Origin: an uncultured Prevotella sp.
Lineage (GTDB): Bacteria; Bacteroidota; Bacteroidia; Bacteroidales; Bacteroidaceae
Assembly (NCBI GenBank): GCA_900557035.1
Contig: USRA01000014.1
Span: 1-34,747 of the forward strand
DNA length: 34,747 bases
Direction: 5' to 3'
Shown: one piece after another, positions 25,918 through 32,248 of the stretch
How the letters are laid out: each line of letters starts with the position of its first letter
Numbering within the stretch: the first letter of the stretch is position 1
The notes under the pieces: generated by a model
Seen by the model: only the letters and a program-made list of their open reading frames with translations
Told to the model about the DNA's origin: nothing
The model's database searches: none
Program-made: the position numbers and the translations under genes

Positions 25918-26778
25918 ATGATGGCAAATCTGCTTAACTATATCGTATGGGACCCGGATCCTGTTCTGGCTAACCTGGGTCCTATCTCCATCAGATACTA
26001 CGCCACCTGCTGGATGGTAGGCTTGCTGCTGGGTTATCTGATGATGCACCGCCTCTACAAGGAGCAGAAGCTGGGCGAGGATAAGTTTGAACCGCTCTTC
26101 ATCTACCTCTTCGTCGGCATCCTGGCGGGTGCCCGACTGGGACACTGCATCTTCTACCAGCCGGAATACTTCCTCACCCAGTGGGATCACGTGGTAGAGA
26201 TGTTCATCCCGATGCATCACATGGCAGACGGCAGCTGGAAATTCACGGGATATGAAGGTCTGGCTAGCCACGGAGGCGTACTGGGACTGTTCATCGCCAT
26301 CTGGCTCTACTGCCGCAAAACGAAGGTGGGCGGCTGGACATTGCTCGACAACATGGGTATCATATCAGGCATCACCGCCTGCTTCATCCGCCTGGGCAAC
26401 CTGATGAACTCCGAGATCATCGGCAAGGTAACCGATGTGCCTTGGGCATTCATCTTCGTCAAGGAAGATCAGTATCCGCGTCATCCCGGCCAGCTCTACG
26501 AGGCGATAGCCTATCTCATCATTTTCCTCCTCATCCTCTTCATCTATAAGAAGAAGGGACCTAAGAGTGTGGGAAGCGGACTTTATTTCGGTCTTTGCCT
26601 TACCCTCATCTTCACCTTCCGTTTCTTCGTGGAATACACCAAGGAGATTCAGGTGGCTTTCGAGGCAGGCTTGCCTATGGATATGGGCCAGATATTGAGT
26701 CTTCCGCTCATCATAGCGGGAATATGGAGCATCGCCTCCAGCCCTAAGCGAGCTGCGAAAAAGGAAAACAAAGCATAA
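25918..26778 (+). CDS. lgt: Prolipoprotein diacylglyceryl transferase
   Basis: Inner-membrane enzyme that moves diacylglycerol from phosphatidylglycerol onto the lipobox cysteine of prolipoproteins. 286 residues with about seven membrane segments. Family blocks: GPISIRYYATCWMVGLLLGY (21-40), YEGLASHGGVLG (112-123), the signature RLGNLMNSEIIG (158-169) and RHPGQLYEA (188-196). The conserved first Gly of the signature (GRxGN) is not present: the sequence is F-I-R-L-G-N, although the Arg and GN are kept. Starts at ATG 25918 or the adjacent ATG 25921. The lipoprotein gene next door is a natural substrate. Confidence 0.96.
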   Translation: MMANLLNYIVWDPDPVLANLGPISIRYYATCWMVGLLLGYLMMHRLYKEQKLGEDKFEPLFIYLFVGILAGARLGHCIFYQPEYFLTQWDHVVEMFIPMHHMADGSWKFTGYEGLASHGGVLGLFIAIWLYCRKTKVGGWTLLDNMGIISGITACFIRLGNLMNSEIIGKVTDVPWAFIFVKEDQYPRHPGQLYEAIAYLIIFLLILFIYKKKGPKSVGSGLYFGLCLTLIFTFRFFVEYTKEIQVAFEAGLPMDMGQILSLPLIIAGIWSIASSPKRAAKKENKA

Positions 26779-26915
26779 ATACGATGATAGAAGTTTCGTT
26801 CCATCCAGATGTGTGGGGCGGAACTTTTATTGTTTAAAGCCAGCGATATGGTAGTCTTATCGCATACATGGTATCCTGCTTATATATATAATAAGGTATA
26901 AACAACAACTACAAT

Positions 26916-28001
26916 ATGAATAGAAGCATCATTCTCCACCTTCTCGCCGCACTTCTTCTGGTAAGCTGCGGATATCAGGGCAAATCCTCTTCTCCTTCCT
27001 CTCAGGATGGGGGCAAGGACAATCTGCCCGCCCACGTAAGGCTCATCAGCACCACTCCCGTCAAGGATCAGGGCGAGAGTGAACTCAGCTGGGCATACGC
27101 CATGCTCGCTACCATAGAGAGTGAACATATCATGAAGGGTGACTCCGTGAACCTCTCCGTGGCTTACATCGCCCGAATGATGCTGCAGGAGAAAGCCATC
27201 GAGTATTATCTCTCGCAAGGCAGCAAGCCCATCAGCATGCGAGGCATGGCTTCCATGCTCATACATTATATAGATAAGTATGGTGCACAACCTTACGACA
27301 GCTACGAAGATCCGAAGGATATCAACTACAAGACGCTCTGCCGGAAGGTGGAGCAGCTCTGCGATGCAGCCATCTCACAGAAGTCGGGATTCGGAAAGCT
27401 GAAGAACGACCTCGACAATCTCTTCAATCATGAGATGGGTTATATGCCAGCCAAGCAGGTTCACATGCTCGGTGCCGAATATACCCCGCTGGAGTTCGCC
27501 CACAGCGTATGCTACCCGGAAGAGTATGTATCGCTCACCAGCTTCACCCATCACCCTTACCGCGAGTACTTCGCCCTGGAGATTCCCGACAACCGTCAGC
27601 ACGACTCCTACCTCAACTTGCCGCTGGATGAGATGATGCTCCATATCCAGAAGGCGGTAGAAAACGGCCACCCGGTATGCTGGGAGGGCGATATTTCGGA
27701 AGAAGGCTTTATCCACGCCAAAGACAACTATGTGGATATCTCCAAAAACGAACGCCCCGTAACCCCTACCTCCCGCCAGAAGGAGTTTGAGCAGCTGCGC
27801 ACCACCGACGACCACGTGATGGAAATCATCGGCACTTTCCTGAAAGACGAGCAGCGATACTACGTCTGCCGCAACTCAGCAGGAAAGAAATGGGGTAACC
27901 AGGGACTCATCTATCTCTCAGAAGACTATCTCCGCCTCAAGACCATTGCCGTCTTCATGAGCGAAGAAGCCTTTCTCTTCGATAGGAAGCAAAATGGTTG
28001 A
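26916..28001 (+). CDS. Papain-fold lipoprotein with Ser at the catalytic Cys position
   Basis: Lipoprotein: a hydrophobic leader with lipobox LVSC (C18), then a Ser-rich linker. The fold resembles C1 (papain/bleomycin hydrolase-type) peptidases: TPVKDQGESELSWAYAMLAT (47-66) aligns with the usual PVKDQG-x-x-x-x-C-W block, which puts S58 where the catalytic Cys belongs; the disulphide Cys of papain is also absent. H300 (DDHVMEIIG) and N320 (RNSAGKKWGNQG) match the other catalytic positions. 361 residues. It could be a pseudoenzyme that binds peptides, or a serine variant as known in some Plasmodium SERA proteins. No promoter is evident; a gap of 137 bp separates it from lgt. Confidence 0.8.
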   Translation: MNRSIILHLLAALLLVSCGYQGKSSSPSSQDGGKDNLPAHVRLISTTPVKDQGESELSWAYAMLATIESEHIMKGDSVNLSVAYIARMMLQEKAIEYYLSQGSKPISMRGMASMLIHYIDKYGAQPYDSYEDPKDINYKTLCRKVEQLCDAAISQKSGFGKLKNDLDNLFNHEMGYMPAKQVHMLGAEYTPLEFAHSVCYPEEYVSLTSFTHHPYREYFALEIPDNRQHDSYLNLPLDEMMLHIQKAVENGHPVCWEGDISEEGFIHAKDNYVDISKNERPVTPTSRQKEFEQLRTTDDHVMEIIGTFLKDEQRYYVCRNSAGKKWGNQGLIYLSEDYLRLKTIAVFMSEEAFLFDRKQNG

Positions 28002-28011
28002 TGTAGGTCAA
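27998..28011. promoter_or_regulatory. CRP/FNR-like palindrome 1
   Basis: TTGATGTAGGTCAA matches the FNR-type TTGAT-N4-ATCAA at all but one fixed position. It overlaps the stop codon of the lipoprotein gene, about 90 bp upstream of the ncRNA promoter -33 element. Confidence 0.5.
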
Positions 28012-28031
28012 ATATCTGCTTCATAACACTT

Positions 28032-28045
28032 GTGTGCGCACACAC
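28032..28045. repeat. Perfect 14-bp palindrome between the two CRP/FNR-like sites
   Basis: TGTGTGCGCACACA reads the same on both strands. It lies between the two TTGA...TCAA palindromes, so it may be a further operator. Confidence 0.6.
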
Positions 28046-28050
28046 ATAGT

Positions 28051-28064
28051 TGACATACATCAAA
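28051..28064. promoter_or_regulatory. CRP/FNR-like palindrome 2
   Basis: TTGACATACATCAA matches TTGAT-N4-ATCAA at all but one fixed position. Its centre is 53 bp (five helical turns) from that of site 1 and about 80 bp upstream of the predicted ncRNA start. Confidence 0.5.
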
Positions 28065-28099
28065 AATTCGGGCTTTTTTCACATTTTCTCCATAAAAGT

Positions 28100-28131
28100 T
28101 TTGGTGGAATGGCAAAATCGTCGTACCTTTG
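28100..28131 (+). promoter_or_regulatory. Promoter of the predicted ncRNA
   Basis: TTTG (28100-28103), 20-bp spacer, TACCTTTG (28124-28131): a full match to the Bacteroidota consensus, with no protein gene within 590 bp downstream. Confidence 0.8.
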
Positions 28132-28150
28132 CATCGTCAATAAGACAAAA

Positions 28151-28341
28151 GGTTATTAGGTTTTTAGGTTAAGATTGTTAGTTGTTTATAGGTTTTAGTT
28201 ATAAGGTAATAAAAAAGATTGTTTATTCAAGGACGACGAAAAGAAATTTTGTTTAGGTTATTAGGTTTTTAGGTTTAAGATTGTTAGTTGTTTAGTTTTA
28301 GGTTATTAGTTTTAAGGTAAGAAAAAAAGATTGTTTATTCA
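28151..28341 (+). repeat. Two C-depleted direct repeats in the ncRNA
   Basis: Unit 1 (28151-28229) and unit 2 (28256-28341) both start GGTTATTAGGTTTTTAGGTT and end AAAAGATTGTTTATTC, with small indels between. Each has only one C in about 80 nt on the + strand, so the transcript there can form hardly any G-C pairs. TTAGG occurs repeatedly. Confidence 0.85.
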
Positions 28342-28521
28342 GTGAGAACAGGATAATGTCGATAGGTTAAGCGTAACTTAAGGTAAAAAAAGACATGTAT
28401 CGGATAACAAGATGATGCCTGTGAGCAGTAAATGACTGCTTCGGGCGCCGCAATGGAGAAAAGCTTGTGAAAGCGATAATCTCCTTTGAGTTATGAAAAA
28501 TTTGGGAATATAGCATTAAAG

Positions 28522-28564
28522 GTGCGCAATTTCGAGAGAATCGAAGTTGCGCACTACTTTTTTT
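28522..28564 (+). terminator. Terminator of the predicted ncRNA
   Basis: GTGCGCAATTTCGA (28522-28535) pairs with TCGAAGTTGCGCAC (28541-28554) with one wobble, loop GAGAA, then TACTTTTTTT. One of the strongest hairpins in the window. Confidence 0.9.
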
Positions 28565-28671
28565 ATGCCACACGTCAAGTTCTTATATACAATCCGCACC
28601 CTTCCTATGGGCATTCTAGAGGTATTTTAGGCATAATCCCCTCATTTTTATGATAATATACACTAAATAAT

Positions 28672-28702
28672 TTTGTATTACCACCGAAAAGTTGTACTTT
28701 TG
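28672..28702 (+). promoter_or_regulatory. Promoter of the 28729 gene
   Basis: TTTG (28672-28675), 19-bp spacer, TACTTTTG (28695-28702): full consensus match, 26 bp before the ATG. Confidence 0.8.
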
Positions 28703-28728
28703 CAAAAGATAATAAATAACAAGGTAAT

Positions 28729-29373
28729 ATGGCAAAACATCCTCTTTGGAACGACGATTATTGGCTCCTGCTACTCCAGCTGTACCAGAAGAAGCCGATG
28801 GGAGTAAAGCCCTTATATTCAAAGGGTATAGTCGATTTGAGCTTGGAACTGCACATCCAGCCGGAATATTTGCACGCACAGATGTTCAAGCTGCAGCTCA
28901 TCACGCCTCGCATCAAGCGGCTATGGGATAAATATGCCGATAATCCACGTCTCCTATCCCACGACATCAAGATTCTCCGATCTATGAACGGATGCGGAAA
29001 TGCCAAGGATTTCTTTGCAGGAGTAGAAGTAAAGGAGTCGTTCGAGAAAGATTGGGAACCTCTCGCTGAAGAGCCATCGCTCAACCCCGTGAAGCTCATC
29101 ATCATCCTCGACCTCTACTTCCAGCTCACTCCCATCACCATGGTGGCTGAAACGCCGGAAATCATCAACCTGGGAAAACTCATCAAGGTATCACCCAAGC
29201 TGATTGCAGAAGTGATGGGCGTTTACCAATACTGCGACCCTTATCTCAACCGCCAGCAAGCACCTGACAGCAAGCTGATTAGCGCATGCAAGGATATCTG
29301 GCACAGATATGGTAACGGAAACCCAGACAAGCTGAACCAGCTTGCCATCAACCTGCAGGAATACTACAAGTAG
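28729..29373 (+). CDS. Conserved protein of unknown function
   Basis: 214 residues, no signal peptide, no membrane segment, predicted mostly helical and cytosolic. I do not recognise a family. Notable stretches: HPLWNDDYWLLLLQLYQKKP near the N-terminus, LSLELHIQPEYLHAQMFKL (a possible helix-turn-helix-like region), and VKLIIILDLYFQLTPITMV. It has its own strong promoter and lies 95 bp upstream of rpoN in the same direction with no terminator between, so it may be co-transcribed with rpoN and could act in its control; that is inference from position only. Its last codons and stop (TAG) recur in mutated form in the spacer behind it. Confidence 0.82.
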   Translation: MAKHPLWNDDYWLLLLQLYQKKPMGVKPLYSKGIVDLSLELHIQPEYLHAQMFKLQLITPRIKRLWDKYADNPRLLSHDIKILRSMNGCGNAKDFFAGVEVKESFEKDWEPLAEEPSLNPVKLIIILDLYFQLTPITMVAETPEIINLGKLIKVSPKLIAEVMGVYQYCDPYLNRQQAPDSKLISACKDIWHRYGNGNPDKLNQLAINLQEYYK

Positions 29374-29429
29374 AACAGAAAAAAGAATACTGCAAGCAGA
29401 AAAAACACTGCTGGCAGAACAGAAAAAAA
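29359..29429 (+). repeat. Three degenerate copies of the 28729 gene's 3' end
   Basis: Unit 1 (29359-29384) holds the gene's TACTACAAG-TAG-AACAG end. Unit 2 (29385-29405) reads TACTGCAAG-CAG and unit 3 (about 29403-29429) CACTGCTGG-CAG-AACAG. The stop TAG has become CAG in both copies. Confidence 0.65.
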
Positions 29430-29468
29430 GAAATATAAACAGCAAAAGCTCAACTCAAAAATAAAGAT

Positions 29469-31007
29469 ATGGCTCAAAAACTCATTCAGACACAGGCACA
29501 GAAGCTGCAACAGCTACAAAAACTCTCCGCCCAGCAGATGCTGCAGGTGAAGCTCCTGGAGATGCCCCTCACCGAACTCGAGGAGAGCATCAATGCCGAA
29601 CTGGACGATAATCCTGCACTGGAGAGTGAGAACCCAGACGATATGCTCAGCGAAAGCTACGATGGAGATTCTCCGCTGGAACATGATGCAGACAACGGGA
29701 ATAGCGACAGTGAAAACGATTCTGACGATGCCTACGAGGCACAGTCGGAGAAGGAAGAGAGAAAAGACGAGTTAGATCAGGCACTGGAAAGCATCGGACA
29801 GGATGACCAGATGCCCGATTACAGCTCCGACAAATACAGCAACCAGGACACAGCCGAATACGAAGAGATGATATATGGCGACACCACATCCTTCTACGAC
29901 AAGCTGAAGGAGCAGATGGATATGCAGAACCTCACCGACAAGGAGAAGGAAGTGATGGAATATCTCATCGGATCGCTCGATGACGACGGCCTGCTGCGCA
30001 AGGATCTCGACAGCATCAGCGATGAGCTGATCATCTATCACGGCATCGACGTATCCGAGAAGGAGATAGAACACGTGCTCCATATCCTGCAGAGCTTCGA
30101 CCCTGCGGGCGTGGGCGGCAGAAGCCTCCAGGAGTGCCTCCTGCTCCAGGTAAAGCGAATGCCGAAAGGCGTACTCCGCAAGACTATGGAAGAGGTATTT
30201 ACCGACTACTTCGATGAGTTTACCAAGAAGCACTGGGATAAGATCAAGGCAGGATTGGAACTCAATGATACCCAGCTGGATACCCTGCAGCGGGAAATCA
30301 GGAAGCTGAACCCGAAACCGGGTGCTTCGATGGGAGAAACCGAAGGCAGAAACATCCAGCAGATTACCCCCGACTTCATCGTAGATACCAACGACGACGG
30401 CTCCATCACCTTCAGCCTGAACCGCGGTCACATTCCGGAACTCACCATATCCCCATCCTTCACCGACATGATTGAGCAATACCGCAATCACAAGGACAAG
30501 ATGAGCAGATCCGAGAAAGAAGCCATGCTCTATGCCAAGGGAATGGTGGATAAGGCACAGGGATTCATCGAGGCTATCAGGCAGCGACAGCATACCCTCA
30601 TCATAACTATGAAGGCGATTATCGACATCCAGCGGCAGTTCTTCCTGGATGGAGACGAAGCCGACCTGAAGCCTATGATTCTCAAGGATGTAGCCGAAAG
30701 AACGGGATTGGACATCAGTACCATTTCGCGAGTGAGCAACGTGAAGTATGCACAGACAAAATGGGGCATCTTCCCACTCAAGTTCTTCTTCACCGATGGC
30801 TATACCACCGAGGATGGCGAGGAACTGTCAACCCGCAAGATCAAGATTGCCCTTCAGGAAATCATAGCGCACGAAGATAAGAAGAAACCATTGAGCGATG
30901 AAGCACTTGCCAAGGCTTTGAAGGAAAAAGGATTCCCTATCGCCCGACGCACCGTAGCGAAGTATCGCGAACAATTCAATATTCCAGTAGCACGATTAAG
31001 AAAATGA
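29469..31007 (+). CDS. rpoN: RNA polymerase sigma-54 factor
   Basis: Alternative sigma factor for -24/-12 promoters, which needs an AAA+ activator. 512 residues. Region I is the Gln/Leu-rich N-terminus (QTQAQKLQQLQKLSAQQMLQ, residues 7-26, then LLEMPLTELEESI). Region II is the acidic stretch at about 50-115. The core-binding region follows, then a helix-turn-helix and the C-terminal RpoN box ARRTVAKYRE (492-501), complete. The frame opens with ATG 29469 at the conserved N-terminus. It overlaps the PAP2 gene by 4 bp (ATGA). No sigma-54 activator gene is in the window. Confidence 0.97.
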   Translation: MAQKLIQTQAQKLQQLQKLSAQQMLQVKLLEMPLTELEESINAELDDNPALESENPDDMLSESYDGDSPLEHDADNGNSDSENDSDDAYEAQSEKEERKDELDQALESIGQDDQMPDYSSDKYSNQDTAEYEEMIYGDTTSFYDKLKEQMDMQNLTDKEKEVMEYLIGSLDDDGLLRKDLDSISDELIIYHGIDVSEKEIEHVLHILQSFDPAGVGGRSLQECLLLQVKRMPKGVLRKTMEEVFTDYFDEFTKKHWDKIKAGLELNDTQLDTLQREIRKLNPKPGASMGETEGRNIQQITPDFIVDTNDDGSITFSLNRGHIPELTISPSFTDMIEQYRNHKDKMSRSEKEAMLYAKGMVDKAQGFIEAIRQRQHTLIITMKAIIDIQRQFFLDGDEADLKPMILKDVAERTGLDISTISRVSNVKYAQTKWGIFPLKFFFTDGYTTEDGEELSTRKIKIALQEIIAHEDKKKPLSDEALAKALKEKGFPIARRTVAKYREQFNIPVARLRK

Positions 31008-31612
31008 AAGAGAAGAATATCATATTCACCGCACGCCTCATGAGCATGATCTTCACCCCCTTCTATCTGCCGATAGTGGGACTGATAGCATTGTTCATCT
31101 TCAGCTACATGTCATTGTTGCCGATGATGTACAAGCTGGTGATGCTTGCCATGGTGTATCTGCTCACCGTGGTGGCACCTTCGCTGCTCATCCATCTCTA
31201 CCGGCTCTGCCAGGGATGGACATCCCACGAACTGGGCAGGAAGGAGCGCCGTCTCGTGCCCTATATCATCTCCATCGTATGCTACTTCGCCTGCTTCTTC
31301 TGGATGGAGTACCGCAACACTCCCCGCGTCATCAGCATCATCGTGGTAGTGGCACTCACCATCCAGATGGTATGTGCCCTCATCAATGTATGGTGGAAGA
31401 TCAGCACCCATACAGCCGCCATCGGAGGCGTGGCAGGCGGACTGGTATCCTATTCCATCGCCTTCTCCTTCAACCCACTGTGGTGGCTCTGCTTCGTGCT
31501 GATACTGGCAGGAGCCGTAGGAACGGCACGCATGATACTGCGACAGCACTCGCTCTCGCAGGTGGTTACGGGATTCCTCGTAGGAGCCGCCTGCGCCATT
31601 CTGGTCATCTGA
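31004..31612 (+). CDS. PAP2-like integral membrane protein
   Basis: 202 residues with about six membrane helices. The second half resembles the PAP2 phosphatase superfamily: KISTHTAAIGG stands where S-G-H is usual (here S-T-H), and RMILRQHSLSQVVTGFLVG matches the R...H...(D)..G motif, with Gln/Val in place of the usual Asp. GRKERRLVPY may be the degenerate first motif. Members act on lipid diphosphates or phosphatidic acid; the altered motifs make the activity uncertain. It starts inside the rpoN stop (ATGA overlap), so translation is coupled to rpoN. Confidence 0.82.
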   Translation: MKEKNIIFTARLMSMIFTPFYLPIVGLIALFIFSYMSLLPMMYKLVMLAMVYLLTVVAPSLLIHLYRLCQGWTSHELGRKERRLVPYIISIVCYFACFFWMEYRNTPRVISIIVVVALTIQMVCALINVWWKISTHTAAIGGVAGGLVSYSIAFSFNPLWWLCFVLILAGAVGTARMILRQHSLSQVVTGFLVGAACAILVI

Positions 31613-31693
31613 AGCCTGCGCCGTCGGGGACACCTGATTCCGGTACCGTACAAGGAACATAGAAAAAGAATTAATAACATAATATAATAAGAA

Positions 31694-32200
31694 ATGAAAC
31701 CATTAGTAAGCATTATCATGGGCAGTACCAGCGATCTGCCTGTTATGGAAAAAGCATGTAAGTGGTTGAACGACAACCAGATTCCTTTCGAGGTGAATGC
31801 CCTCTCTGCCCATCGCACTCCGGATGCAGTAGAATCATTCGCCAAGGGAGCCAAGGAGCGCGGCGTAAAGGTAATCATCGCTGCTGCCGGTATGGCTGCC
31901 GCCCTTCCTGGTGTTATCGCAGCATCTACCCCACTGCCAGTTATCGGTGTGCCTATCAAGGGTATGCTCGATGGTCTTGATGCCATGCTCAGCATCATCC
32001 AGATGCCTCCTGGCATTCCTGTGGCTACCGTTGGTGTGAATGCAGCTCAGAATGCAGCCATCCTCGCTGCCGAGATGATTGCCCTTGCCGATGAGGAAGT
32101 GGCTCAGAAGGTAGAGGCATGGAAGGCTGGTCTTGGTGCCAAGATTGAGAAGGCAAACCAGGATCTGGCTGAGGTGAAATACGATTTCAAGTGCAATTAA
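31694..32200 (+). CDS. purE: N5-carboxyaminoimidazole ribonucleotide mutase
   Basis: De novo purine synthesis: rearranges N5-CAIR to CAIR. 168 residues, class I PurE. Phosphate-binding MGSTSD at 9-14, catalytic H40 in LSAHRTP (38-44), then IIAAAGMAAALPGVIAA and PVIGVPI typical of the family. ATG 31694 is the only sensible start. It lies 81 bp after the PAP2 gene and 48 bp before ispG, with a small hairpin in the second gap. Confidence 0.97.
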   Translation: MKPLVSIIMGSTSDLPVMEKACKWLNDNQIPFEVNALSAHRTPDAVESFAKGAKERGVKVIIAAAGMAAALPGVIAASTPLPVIGVPIKGMLDGLDAMLSIIQMPPGIPVATVGVNAAQNAAILAAEMIALADEEVAQKVEAWKAGLGAKIEKANQDLAEVKYDFKCN

Positions 32201-32208
32201 TCTAATCC

Positions 32209-32234
32209 GATATGCCTCTTTCCAGAGACATATC
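32209..32234 (+). other. Small hairpin in the purE-ispG spacer
   Basis: GATATG-C-CTCT-TTCC-AGAG-A-CATATC, one mismatch, no U-run. It ends 14 bp before the ispG start, so it could affect processing or translation rather than termination. Confidence 0.35.
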
Positions 32235-32248
32235 CCATCTTAAACATT

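Larger units (their letters stand above)
28138..28564 (+). ncRNA. Predicted independent non-coding RNA of about 425 nt
   Basis: Bounded by a consensus promoter and a strong terminator, with no open frame of any use: the ATGs at 28357, 28395 and near 28412 all hit a stop within nine codons. The first 200 nt are two C-poor repeats. The second half can fold locally: TTAAG-CGTAA-CTTAA (about 28364-28378), AGCAGT-AAATG-ACTGCT extended by GCCTG/CGGGC (about 28416-28444), and GGAGA...TCTCC enclosing GCTT-GTGA-AAGC (about 28454-28483). ATGTC/GACAT and TCGATA/TATCGG pairings compete. It does not look like tmRNA, RNase P RNA, SRP RNA or 6S RNA. The next gene has its own promoter, so this is not simply its leader. 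The 5' end is an estimate from the -7 element. Confidence 0.65.

Noticed and set aside
28138..28564. tmRNA, RNase P RNA, SRP RNA or 6S RNA
   Set aside because: None of the conserved sequences of these RNAs that I know (for example the tRNA-like ends of tmRNA or the P RNA core) can be found here.
28367..28573. 68-codon minus-strand open frame in the ncRNA region
   Set aside because: It starts beyond the terminator hairpin and covers the hairpin and folded RNA part; no minus-strand promoter or family match.
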